Both the position numbers and the translations under genes were made by a program. A stretch of 64,000 nt of DNA from Oasisia sp. SBJ-2009 (lineage: Eukaryota > Annelida > Polychaeta > Sabellida > Siboglinidae). Shown piece after piece: positions 1 through 13,600 of the stretch. Below the pieces are notes generated by a model. It had not been told where the DNA came from, did not search any database, and saw only the letters and a list, made by a program, of their open reading frames with translations. The DNA lies in the NCBI GenBank assembly GCA_964017155.1, contig OZ024857.1, positions 41,818,716-41,882,715 on the forward strand, written 5' to 3'. The stretch's first letter is position 1, and the number at the start of each line of letters is the position of its first letter.

Positions 1-189
1 CAATAAATCTCTGACTAGTATGAAATTGTGATAGGTATATATTTCTGGGGTTTTCTTCATCAAAATGTTTTGATTTTATTATACAGTATACATTGTCAGG
101 GGCGATTAATTATTGTTTTTATATCATCCAAACTAAAAATCCAGGTTTGTAAGATACAAGTTATACTGAATTGTAACTGTGTCCACCAG

Positions 190-1633
190 GAGTTGCTGGT
201 GGAGGAGGAGGAGATGGGGAAGTTCTTCAAGAAAAAACCTAAGAATCAGGTCGTCCTTGAAGGTCAGTTCAGACGGCGGCCATCTTGAATCAGATTTCTT
301 CCTGTCATGTCCAGTCCATTATAGCAAACCTCAGTAACCATTTCTTTGTAATATTTCACGTAGTACTGCTCGATTGGTAGAGCTGTTGTTTTAACAGTTG
401 CATGATGTTTATATTCTAGCTATCTAGGTGCTAGCTTTAAAACATTTATAGTTGGATAATGTCTGTTATATTTGTTTTCTACATTGGCACACTGTTAACT
501 ATTGGCGTCACAGAAGCACTGTAAATGATTGTAGTGTGTAAATGTGACATCATATTAATAGTGTGCATTTGTTATAACTGTTTTCATGTTGCTACAAATG
601 CTACACAGAGCTGTTACATGAGCTTTATTTTTTATAATACGGCTACAAGCAAGCACTTTACATTAATGCATTTTACATGTTTATAGAGCAGAACTAAAAT
701 TGTGTTTTACTTGCTTTTTGCCAGGATTTGTTCTTATAATTGATGTGGTACAATGATTGATATATAATGCCATAGTTCCTGTCTTATTGTTACTTATCAC
801 TAATATAGTGTTCTCTCTACATTCCAGTATATATTGTGTTAACAGTGGCTTTTTATAGTTGTGTTGTTATTATAATTTGTAGCAGTTAATTATTATCTGT
901 TTGTTACATAGTTGCCTAAGCCTACTCATATGTATCACAGACGTACATGTCATGTGCCGTGAGCTGTCTATGTCTGGAATGTACCATGCAAATAAAATAT
1001 TGCTTGAAATATGACCCATGAAAACAATTTGGTTACCTCCCTAGTGCCATTAAAATCTACTTATTTGGTTTTAGCTTTATCAAGTGCCTGAGAGCAATGC
1101 TACTGATTCAGGCACTATACAAATCAATAATAATATCATTATCTTAGGATCACTAAATTGTAATATTAAAAATTATTTACAAAATTATATAAAATATCAA
1201 AATTGTTGGAATTTATTACACTGAATTGTGACTTAATTTCGTAGATCTTGTCAGGAACTTAACTGGAACATTCAAAGCGTGAATTTGACGGCTCACGACA
1301 TGTGATTTCTTTGCTACGATGGTCGCTCGATCCTTACATCGCTGCTAGAGGCCAGTAGTGTAGTGCGTTGTTTCTTTAACTCTGCCTATCCAGGGGAAGA
1401 CCTTTTAGTCGAGGCGGTGTTGCTGAAGCCGGCGAAGAATCTGCACTGGTATCGCGGCCGCAAACAGCTCAAGACGGACATGCGCTTCACTATAAATTAT
1501 GACGAGGCAACTGGCAAAACCTCGATGGCTCTCAAACGGGCGAAATACTCGGATGAGGCAAAATATAAAATCGCGGTAGAGAGCGATAGCGGAGAGGAGC
1601 TTGATTTTACGGGGTTCTCCGTGTTCGTCAAAG
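190..1633 (+). CDS. twitchin: Ig domain preceding the linker (window residues 1-104)
   Basis: Exons 190-262 (phase 0 in, 1 out) and 1394-1633 (1-1). The first exon encodes an acidic then lysine-rich run and the A strand (NQVVLEGEDLL); the second carries the core Trp (NLHWYRGRKQL) and the F-strand region (SDEAKYKIAVESDSGEE). The cysteines of a classical Ig fold are absent, as is common in muscle I-set domains. An ATG lies inside the first exon (220), but the upstream acidic codons and the acceptor at 188-189 make it more likely an internal methionine than a start. If the molluscan layout holds this would be the seventh Ig domain of the full protein. The acceptor of the first exon has a weak pyrimidine tract, so its 5' edge is the least certain part. 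Confidence 0.82.
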
Positions 1634-4600
1634 GTGAGTGGTGCGCTGGGCGGTGCAGTGCGGCGCGCACGGGAAAGCGGTGCGCATTTTGGCGGCGTCA
1701 TGCGCATTCAGCACGGAGCGCAGAATGAAGCGATGCACACGTCTGCACTTTCTTTCACCGATGTTCGTCTGCGGTGTGGTGCTTACCTAAGCAAGATCAC
1801 AATAGTAATTGAGATATGTTGTCTGTATTGTATGTACTTTAGGAGATTTTGTGTAAATTGTTTAAATTTATTGTATTTTGCAAATAATGCGCATTTAATC
1901 TATTAATGTTTGTTGGTAGAATGTTTGAGCAATCATTTGGGCTGGCTTTTTTTGCCGGTTTAGGGTTATTGTAATTATGCTTTTTGTAGCTTATTTTAAC
2001 AGTAGACATGTTAATGTGAGATTTATATGTGTTAATGTGAGATTATGCTGTGAAGAATGTAAATGTATATTTACAGAAAATCTAAATTTCATTGTTCATA
2101 TTAGGTAATAGTTACTGTTGTTACCGGTGTTTTAAATTATTTCAGATCCAAAGGATTCAACACTGGATTTCAGATCTCTCTTGAAACACAGGTGTGTCAA
2201 CTGTTCATAGCTCATTCTTAAGCCACAGTTTTGCTGTTGCCATTGACTAGTATTCTAGACCCTATACACTTACAGTTCAGGTATATTTGTGTAGATATTA
2301 TGTAGATATTATAAAGTGTATCATGATACACATCACTGATCAGTTAAACCATGGATACATTGTATCAAGACACTGAGTTATTGATAGATACATGTATCGC
2401 AGCTGAATTTACCCTATAATAATTTTTTTTTTATGTCAATACTGTTTCAATTAAGATATGCACTGATATACTGTATTGTACTGATGTAGTATACTGTTAA
2501 ATACCATGCACAATGATAGAATTGAATTTGGGCTGCTGTCTATTGTGATACAGTGTTACCATTCAGTTCCAGTGTATACATTTACACATTTGACTTATTA
2601 ATATATTAGATAAATATATCATGGTTTATTTAAACATAGATATCGCACATTGCATTGCATTGCAGTTGCAGATATACCATATCATGACCCCATGTTACAG
2701 TTGCGTTACAGAGTAGACGTTACTGTATGTTGTGTGTTACAGAGATCTGAGGAGGAAGCGAGGATCCGAAGACAACCCTGACTGGGGAGACCTGTCTCCA
2801 CGTGGGTCCACCTTGTCTTCTCACACTCCTGCACTCTCATTGATCCACAGGGGTCAGGTGACCATTTCACTCAGATAAAGAGCTCTTAAGGAAAACCCAT
2901 CTTTAAACCATTTAAATCCGTTGTTAAATTAATGATTTTTTCCATATTGCAAAACTCCATTGCGGTTTTACAGAGAACACTATTTCCATGTGACACCAGT
3001 GACAGCATCTCGCTTGCGCATCATGGTGTTGGCAAGGTATTCAAGATCACTGTTAAGGATCTGAATTTATTTTTAATTGCAAAATTAGTTTTAAGAGCTC
3101 TTAATAACTTTAGTGAAATAGTCATCTGACCACTGTTAGCCTTCCTCCTGTGTTGCACAGTAATGTAGTTCGTAGAAATTGTAATAGTTGATGTGTTTGT
3201 GGGAAATTTATTTAATAGATCAGAGATACTGTCAGGTTGAGTGCTAGACTGTATTGGCTGTGAAATAATGCAGGCTCAAAAGAATGCAATTGGCGAAGTG
3301 ATCTTTGCCATTTGTATTTATATGACACATGTGTATGAAGAAAATGCATGGGTTTTCTGATGGTCACTGTGAATGATACTGGAGACATTTCAATAAACTT
3401 TTATCAGCGTAGTAATGAAATTATGACATTGCTAGTGGATATGGAAGATTTTATGATTGTACAGTTTTCTTAAAATCTCACAAAACATTAACTTGGTAGG
3501 ACAACCTACACAGATTGTAGATCTCACAAATAATTTCATAAATACAGCCCAGCAATACATACTTCCCATCTTTAATATCACAGTACTTCCACTGATCTGT
3601 GTGAACTTTATTCCATCCATGTTTTTGGGAAAATGGGATATTTTATCAGAAAAATGTATATAACTGACATTTGTCTTTTGTGATTAACTGCAATATCTCA
3701 CATAATCCACATCTTGTTCTGATGATCACATATGGGGCATTTCGCATAATCCATATCTTGTTTTGATAATCACATGTGGGGCGTTTCGCATAATCCACAT
3801 CTTGTTTTGATGATCACGTGACCTGTGATGTAACCATGTCACGTGACCTGTGATGTAACCATGTCACGTGACCTGTGATGTAACCATGTCATGTGACCTG
3901 TGATGTAACCATGTCACGTGACCTGTGATGTAACCATGTCACGTGACCTGTGATGTAACCATGTCACGTGACCTGTGATGTAACCATGTCACGTGACCTG
4001 TGATGTAACCATGTCACGTGACCTGTGATGTAACCATGTCACGTGACCTGTGATGTAACCATGTCATGTGACCTGTGATGTAACCATGTCATGTGACCTG
4101 TGATGTAACCATGTCATGTGACCTGTGATGTAACCATGTCATGTGACCTGTGATGTAACCATGTCATGTGACCTGTGATGTATGTAACCATGTCATGTGA
4201 CCTGTGATGTATGTAACCATGTCATGTGACCTGTGATGTAACCATGTCATGTGACCTGTGATGTAATCATGTCACGTGACCTGTGATGTAACCATGTCAC
4301 GTGACCTGTGATGTAACCATGTCATGTGACTTGTGATGTGACCATGTCATGTGACCTGTGATGTAACCATGTCATGTGACCTGTGATGTAACCATGTCAT
4401 GTGACCTGTGATGTAATCATGTCATGTGACCTGTGATGTAACCATGTCATGTGACCTGTGATGTAACCATGTCATGTGACCTGTGATGTAATCATGTCAT
4501 GTGACCTGTGATGTAACCATGTCATGTGACCTGTGATGTAACCATGTCATGTGACCTGTGATGTAATCATGTCACGTGACCTGTGATGTAATCATGTCAT

Positions 4601-7600
4601 GTGACCTGTGATGTAAACATGTCATGTGACCTGTGATGTAATCATGTCATGTGACCTGTGATGTAATCATGTCATGTGACCTGTGATGTAATCATGTCAT
4701 GTGACCTGTGATGTAATCATGTCATGTGACCTGTGATGTAATCATGTCATGTGACCTGTGATGTAATCATGTCATGTGACCTGCAGTGGAGCAGGAGAAG
4801 ATGGCGGCTGAGGCGGCCAACAAAGGTCGTCGAACCTCCGAACTTGAGATGACCAAATTTGGTCTGAAGAAGGTGGAGCAGCCAGAGGTATGTGTGTGAC
4901 CGATCACTGACCACGAGTGACCATATATGATGTCACTTAACTGTCACTTGCATGTGTTTGTATCCCTCAAAACATAGTACCTCCATCCGTTTACTCTTAT
5001 ACTGTTGACAAATAATTCTGTCTGAATTACTCATTGTAACACTAAACATTATTCTGTCTATATTTGTGTGGGTATGTCGTTGATATTATCCATTTTTCTA
5101 TATTTAAGTCTGTTCTGATAAATGTGTGGAATCTCTATTGAGGTTCTGCATTTTCGTAATGACATATTTAGAGATATTTTATAATTATATTGATTTGGGA
5201 ATGTGATATAATTACTTCTACAGTAATTGTTATTCGCTAGATATCATGAAAAAGTAAATAAGTATTTCTGATAACGTGTGCAGCAACAAATCGTTCGCCG
5301 TGAACTATGTGGGGCAACCATAAGATCATTCATATGTTGAGTAGTTTGTCAATGTGTACTAATACATCCGGAACTATTTGTGTTTGTTTTCAAAATGTGT
5401 TTCAATCCAGTTTGTGTCGGTGTTGGCATACTGGCCATCGTAAATATCACACGTGTCATAATTGTGAATGATATCGCAGCTCTTGTTATATGGAGTAGTT
5501 TATAGTGTACAAGTAAGAACAGTCAATCTAATCATTATGTCTATTTTAGAATCTAACAGTTTTGATATTTTTTTGATGTGTTGTGTAATCAGCAGATGTG
5601 ACGTCTTAGTAGTGAAAGTCTTATAACCAACCACATTTAGGTAATATGAACTTTTTAGTCGAGAACAGCTAATGTTTAGGTACTGATCTGTTTAATTATT
5701 TCTTTTTTATTGACAAATAATTGTCTATGCCTGTAAGGTGGTCCAGGTGGCTATTTTAGATAAGGGGAATGAAGGTGGAGAAGACTTGGAATTTTAAAAT
5801 CATTTGGGAACATTTTATGCTAAAAAAAAGTATGTTTTAAATATGAAAACATGACAGTTATTGTACTTGTAAAACATCGCAGAAGACCTTATGCAATAAG
5901 TATGTCAATGTCACTGATGATATTTAGGCAGAATTTTGTAACGTGAACAAATTGTAGCTACTACTACAATAGATATGTGTATGTATATACATATATATAT
6001 ATATATATATATAATTTGTTGAGATCTGATGGCCATTTCCAACATTGACACTAACCCACCACAGAGGCTCTGTCATTTGCATTTGTAATCACTTATTCAG
6101 TGCAAAATTATCCCGTTCACTACTGATTAAACAGTACAGAACAAAATGATGTACCTTCCTGGCAAACAGAGTCCCAGAAAGTTCATTGTGGCTTGAAACA
6201 CATTTTAATTACTTACACATTATTAGAACAGGTGTCGTTAAGAGACTTAAATGACTCATAAATAACCCACCTGAACCACCTTAACAGGCGTATGACTTTA
6301 TGACTACAAATACAATGCTTAGGTCACTTGTTTAGTATACTCACATTGAGTTTTCACATTTTTGATGACTAATTTCTGCAAGAGTATAGTCATAACTGAG
6401 GCAAGATACAGGTACACACTTAAGTCACGATGTGATTTGTCTGACCAAAATGGATTGGTACATAATTTTGAAAGTTGTTCGTATTTTGAGACGACTTTAC
6501 ATTGGGTCTGCCTAATGTGGAATGGAATGAATATCGAATGAGCATCATGATGTGAACTAACAGAGACTCTGCGATGGCTTTGCGTCTTTCCTCTTCTTCA
6601 ACAGATCATTCCGCAGATCATCTGGATCATTTCTGAGATTATATCGATTGTGTTATCAACTGTGTTACATTTTAGGGTCTGCTTTTCAGCCGAACCGATT
6701 GCAGCAGAGTTGGTTTCATTGAAAGCTATTGCGTTTCAGATGGGAGTAGTCATTTAGTAGGGTCATATCACCATTGTTTATTACGCTATTGCGCTTTCTG
6801 TTAGTGATGAAACTTGTGATAGAAGTTACGAGTAAGAGTGTTCAATAAGCCTTTGATATTGTTTGTCCAGTATGTTGAGTGCTATGGCACAGGTAGGTGT
6901 GTTTACGTATATATTTAATGCAGTCTGCAATAGAGTAAGATATATCAATATTGTGATGTATCACAGCCATAGCAATAAATATCATTCAGAAATACACATA
7001 ATATAACATCATGTACAATTTATTAAGAGCACCTATATGATTATAAAAACCTATTCAAAACTTAACAATGATGGCAAGTTGCATGCAATTTGTTTAATCA
7101 TATACATCATATCTCTATGCCGCTCAAACGAATAGTGCACAGATTCTCTTTGGTATTTGTTGCTATGGTAACGTCTCTTGTTGTCGTGGCAACTAGTCGG
7201 AAGAGAGCGCCGATGACGAGTTTGCACGTACCCCCGTCGTTATCGTACATAACACGGAGATGCAGATATTTCGAGGCCGACGTGACTCGAGACCGCGTCG
7301 GGCATCGCTGGCCGAGATCATACCAGACTGGCCCTCCCTCGAGTGGACGGAGAAACCAGAGTTTCGAATGCCAGAGGTGACGTCGATTGTGAAAATTATG
7401 TTGTCTTGTTGGCATAGATTAAAAACCAGCAGCTTCTAGTGCAAATTAACTGCATAGGTAGCGCTCAAACAAATAGATTTGTCGTATTATTTGTGTCGTT
7501 TCTAATAAGTGTCTTGAATCGGTTTGTTTAACTATGTCGTAAAATCAAACTTTGTCACAAAATCAAATCGAAGTTAAAGGCAGCTGGAAATATATTTCGC

Positions 7601-10600
7601 AGAGGTTGTTTCTTGAGAAACTTAATCTATTTGGATGTTTTGGTCGAATGTTTTGGCCTTCAATGGCACACAGGCATTGCTACGGATGTCTTTTGTGAGA
7701 TATTCGGCCAAAATATCCGAAGGGAGAATTGTAAGTTTCTTCAAGAAGGTAACATTGTGAAATATGTCATCCAAGAAACCGGAAGGCAAAGTACTCAAAT
7801 AAAGGAAACTAGTGACAAAAAAACAATGTAGGTTTAAAATGTGTCCAGTTTTCTTGTATGTTCTTCCTGATAGTCTATCTAGAACTAGTTAGTATATAGA
7901 GAGAAAAAGGATCGCATTCATCGTTGATTTGCTTTCTTTATTTTAAGGTTAAGGTATGCATCATTGAAACGTGATTCAAGAGAAATTGAAGACAGAAGTT
8001 AGAGAAATAATTTCAAAGTTCACAGTTGTGGCTTTACAGCAACTTCTGTTGATATTCTGGTAGTGCTTGCAGCTGTGGCACCATGAAGCACCATGGTGCT
8101 TCATGGTGAACGTGGCTGTAGAACCACACAGCACCTTAGTGCTTGTAATGCTGGCACCATCAAGCACTATAGTGCTTGTGGGTCTTACAGCACTGCCAGA
8201 TTCTCGACAGAAGTTGCTGTAACATGCAATATCATCAAAATTTCACTGGAACAAAAATACTAAAGTTGTTATAACGCTGGAACACACCTTCAGATGATTG
8301 CTTAAATGGATTGTAACATCAGCCATGCCTGTGAACTTATCTTATTTCTCTGCCTAAAACATCAGTTACTTGTCCACGTACAGTACATACCTTTCCCCAG
8401 AGTTTAATACTGAAAAATTACTAAAACAAAAACACTTTTGTATTAAACAGTCTGGATTTCATTATGACAATTCTATGGGGATGTTTTACTGGGGACAGGG
8501 TGTGCAGTGGACAGGGAATTGGCAGTTGAATATAGTCATTCTTGTATACAACACAATTTATATTTAGAATGTTAAGCAAAGTATTAGTGTTAGTAGTTGC
8601 TCAGTGCACTCAACAAAACACTACTTTATATTTGTCCTCTCTGATTCCTCTGAAACATATAAATATCTTATAATTAAATTGAATTATACATAATATATAA
8701 CGTAGGATTATCAATTCATATAAAACATGAAAACAAGTTGTCAAAACGGTACAATAACATCTCTACAAACTGTTTTTTTTTCATTTGACTTTTCGTATAC
8801 ACAGTATGTTGGTGTAGTAATTTGAATATGCCTCTTAAAAAAAGATTTATTAATTGATGTTACGGTACAATTTAATTAATATCTACATGGTTTCAAACCT
8901 AAATATCCCTATATTAAGATATACACCATTATAGATGTATGTGTTAATAAATTATAATGCTGTCATGCCAACATGATTTTCACAATCTACGTTTGATACA
9001 AGATATAGCAGAATTATTGTACTGTGTTCATGTGTATGTGAGAAATAAACAGCCAGTTTTGGTCAAATCACATATGAAACACAATTTCTCTCACTCACAC
9101 TGACACGGTGCAGTTCTGCTATATCTGAGTAACAAGGTGACCCTGATTTATTTGTTACATGTACCTAACCATGTTTACAATTACAGAAATATGTTAATTA
9201 TGAATGTTTGTGGTACTGTGTACCTGGTATGTATTAGTTGGTCAATATATGCATTACAATTTGATGTTTGTAAACACAGCCATGTGATCAGTTATTGTTT
9301 TCAAAATATTTACATTTTAATAAATTTAAACAGAAAAGTTACAATTTTAAAGGACATTTTATATTTATACTATTCATTTATTACCTTAACATAATACTTT
9401 TTAATAGATAATTTATCTTTTTAAATGACATTTTAGATATATATTATTTATTTATAAACTTAACATAATTATATTTAATAGATAATGTTTCTTTTTAAAG
9501 GACATCTTAGAGATATTTATTTATTCAAAATCATTATTTTGAAGGAACAGTTATCATTTTTTAGAATATTATATATATTATATTATTTATTTATTGTATC
9601 TTATTTTACTATATATAGACACTACGTGACTCAAAACATCCGAACACATTCCAAATTGACATGAAATGCATGTTTCATGTTGAACAAGGTGCATAATGCT
9701 TTATTGTTACTAGCACCATACAATAAGCACATAATCTATTCCATTTATTTATACCCTCTGTGAGAGTGAATACATTCTTATATTTAACTTATGCAATGTT
9801 TCACTGGATTTACATATTAAACATGGACTTGATGTCGTCTTGCTTTCTTTCTGTACTGCGATAAACATGTTGTATTGGATCTTCTGGTGTCCAGTGTTGA
9901 AGACGTCAGGTGTATAGTGTGTGTGTAGTCACATGGCTGTGTGATATATCTCATTGTATCTTACACAAGACGTGGCACAACTTTAAGTTTTATTGGTCAG
10001 ACATTTGTATCATTGCAGTGACAATTAAATTAATTAAGGGAATCTACTATTTTGACTCCCGTTACAGACTTAAAGGGAGTTGGTTTTTATCACTCATATT
10101 GGGAGTTTTCCTGTTTGTTTGTATCATAGAATCATGTGATACAGTCTGACCTACAGTGTATTTATTATAATATATTCTAATATATTGTCTGCACTAAATG
10201 TGTTCTAATTACCGATTTGTTGCCATTTAAGAGGCAATGGTTTTTATGTGGCAAAATACCCCTTTTGAAGGTGTGGCACATGATGATGCCATATTGATAG
10301 ACTCTGTTATGTTTGCATGACAGAATACATTTAGTTTACATAGTAAAAACACCGTTTTACAGTATAAAAACACACTCCCTTTTATGTCGGATTGTTTGGT
10401 GCAACCAATTTAGTGAGTACTCCTGGCCACTGGAGCAGAAAGTATTGTTGATTTGTGCTTGCAAACTTGATTACTGTCAACTGAATCGGACTTGATTAAT
10501 TACCATTATGATCTGGTTAACCCTTTTGCAATTTACATTTTGCTCAGCCATCAGAATTATTCTGTGAATAAAAACCAGAATTTTAACGTGTTAGTCTGTC

Positions 10601-13600
10601 TCTGTATATTATATAACTAGAGCAAATCACACTATTGCAGTTTTCCTGATCGTTTGTCAAGCCAATGGGACAGTTTACATGCAGACGTTTTGAACATCAC
10701 CAGATTTCTTTTGTCACAGCAGTTGTCTAATTACTTAGTTTGCAAAGTCTCAAAACACAGAAGCTTTATATGGAGGGGGTATCCTGAAATCACCATCTGT
10801 TGCAGCAAAAATAAATCAGTACAGTGGTCCCACCTAGTGGGTAAAATGTATGTCAGTGCAGTTTGTTTCGGATCATTAAATTGCTCGTTTCAGGGACGGG
10901 ATGGCTAATCACATCATGTTTCTATGTGAGCTCGATGGGCTCTACATAATTAGATTGGAGATGGAGTTTTTGTAGTGTGACCTAGGTTTTGAGTTTGTAC
11001 GGTGTAATTCTGCACTTGAACCAGCTTACTTGGTATGTTACTGGTACATGTGATGTACAGATCATCAGAAGACTACAGCCAGAAAATCTGCAGTATGGTC
11101 TCGATGTTGGGTTGAGATTTAACCAGTGACACAGTGTCCAGACAACAGCTGAGTGCACCAGTGTGATGTACAGTGGTGATGCTGTTCAAACATATGATGG
11201 ATTCATTGTATACTCAGGGCACATAGCTGATATTGAAATAATATGTCATAGGTCATGTAGATGTAGTCTGTTGGTGGCAATCATGGCCAATGTCTAATTA
11301 TTAAATATTGTTCCGCTTATGTTCATTGTAATATTTGTTGGGCGTATATATTGATGTACTTGTTTGACTAACTTTATATTGTAATAACATTGTATGTTTT
11401 CACATATTCACTGGTGTTGCCACTGTGCACATAGATATAGCAAAATTAATGCAGCAGTTGGCGTGTTGTGGATGTGTGTTATAAAGGTGTGTGTATCATA
11501 GTGGCGATTAGTTGCAAAACTGCAGAGAAATACCAGGGGACTTCTCCGTGTGCTGAGAACATTGTTTCATGGTTTTATACGTGAATAATATCACTTACGC
11601 AGCAGTTCTGCTGAATTGTACGAATATTGTAAAGGTGTGTTCCAGATATCAACTTTCCATTTTGTGTTTTCATTGAAACTTTTCGTTATCATCGAAATCA
11701 GATTTATCCACTGCATGTCCGCAATATCGAGACGCGTAACTGACAGCAGTATTTTTACATTCACAATTACGTTTTACACTTGTAACTGTTACGAATGTGG
11801 CGACGTAACCGCCCGGCGCAGTGTGTGTTCACTCGGCATGACTTGCCCATCCAGGAGCGCCGCGGTTCCTTTGACCGGCGCAACTCGACCGACCGCCGGA
11901 GCTCGATGGAGCCTGACAATCCCATCCAGGTGAAGCAGCTGGACGTGGAGCAACTGGAAGTGCAGCAGAAGCAGCGGCGCAACTCTATGCAAATGCGCAG
12001 AACGTCGCTCGCGGAAGTAATCCCTGATTGGCCACTTTTGCAGAAGCGCAAAGCGCCGGAGAAGGTATACGCACGCACGGCACGCACACGCGTTGTCGTT
12101 CGAAAACGCGCACGACCGTAGCGGAGGCTGCAGGCGTTTGTCCTCCACCATTTTTCATTTTGTTTCGTTCTCAGTGTCCTCGTTTCGTCGTAAAATTTCT
12201 CGCTGTCCACTTTCGGTGTTGCCTTGAAAAGGGCGCGCGGAAACTGGAGAGTTGTGGCCGCCTACGTAACGTGGTAACTTAACAAATCGGGTGGAGCATG
12301 GTGATGCGTTGGTGTTAGAAAGTAGTCGCCAGGCAGTCCGTGCATGAGCCACCACGAGCGTGCATGTACGTAGACAAATGCGCAGCATGCGCGCGATAAT
12401 CGAGCACTTCAGCGCTGTTTCATTTTTTTGTAGCTGCGTGGTACCGTGCACACAGGTCGACGTCAAACCTTCGTCCGTTGCGTGTGTGAAACAATCCGAT
12501 TGCTTCGTGTTCCACATTCTCTCTGCGTCTCTCAGCTAGTTATTGCCACCTCATATGGCACCTTAAAACTGTATTGTTGTTTCTTGCTTTGCGTTTATTT
12601 ATTCTGTGGAGTAATTACATTTGAAATGCGCACCATTAGATCTTACATTTGCATGGTGGGAGTTTGTTTTCCAAAAAGTAGATCAGACATTGTCAAAAAG
12701 ACATTGAGTGTTCGGCTGACTGGTTGAGAATTGCGTTGATTGAGAACGTGGCAATTCTACTTGAACATGTCTCCTAATTCCCCGGCCTCACGCGGGCCGA
12801 CCATTCAGAATTAGGCTGGTGTAACTCTGACTAAACTGTTCCGCCACTAATGCAGCGCCCGTGTGGGTTGTTGCAGGATGAGGAGGAAGTGAGTGAAGAC
12901 AGCTTTCTTTTGTGTGAATCATTTACTCATCCTGGTGTAGACGCCAGGTAGAAGGGACTAACGGCTTATGGTGTCTCTTCCGAAAAACCCAGGATGAATA
13001 AAACATCACAGGTCCTCTCGATCGGCAGTCCGGTGGTCTAACTAGATCACCACACCCCAAATTATGTTGTATTTCCTAGTTCCGACGTAACAAACACAGC
13101 GAAGACACCAGCTTCTTCTGACGATTATGTTTGAGTGGTTCTGTTTAGTGGCGCTTCTTGTAGGTAGCGGGTTCTAGCGATGCATGCTTCATGTTACTGT
13201 GTTGGCGCGTACGCATCTGCAGCAGTCGACTCCAGCTGGCTGAATGATCTGTTATCATTTCTGTTCTGTTCTTTTCTTCATTTCCGTTCCGTTCATGTTT
13301 GTGTGTATATGTAACCCATGACAGCATCTTGCATATGCAACGGCGAATATCAGTTCACATATTTTATGTTAACATTAACTTTATCCATTTACTCAACTTT
13401 TTGTCTTGTGTGAAAAAAATTATTTGGGTACACTAATGTTACAATTATAAACATTATATCTTTGCATAAGTAGTGCTGAACGATTGTGTTCCTTTTATCT
13501 ACCCTAACAAGGTATGCCTTTGGCAAATATATAAACATGCAATCAATGTTACTAAGACATGGACACGATCATGTGGTATTACTCCAAAAGTCGTCATGTT

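Larger units (their letters stand above)
7377..11854. other. 4.5-kb intron: palindromes and a degenerate tandem repeat
   Basis: Mostly AT-rich. It holds a perfect 30-bp palindrome at 8079-8108, an 18-bp palindrome at 8161-8178, and a degenerate tandem repeat of about 75 bp (three units, 9349-9530, core TTTTTAATAGATAAT). No exon with family similarity was found. Confidence 0.55.

Noticed and set aside
220..222. ATG in the first exon as the gene start
   Set aside because: Upstream codons from the acceptor at 189 are in frame and charged like the linker, and the family has further Ig domains upstream.
1405..1707. Minus-strand open frame opposite the first full Ig exon
   Set aside because: Shadow of the + strand coding exon with its biased composition; the same applies to minus-strand frames opposite many other exons.
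2802..2866. Extension of exon 4 to the donor CAG|GTGACC at about 2859
   Set aside because: It gives phase 0, which does not fit the phase-1 acceptor at 4787; the donor at 2802 does.
3790..4790. CRISPR-like array
   Set aside because: Units are contiguous without unique spacers and the genome is eukaryotic; it is a minisatellite.
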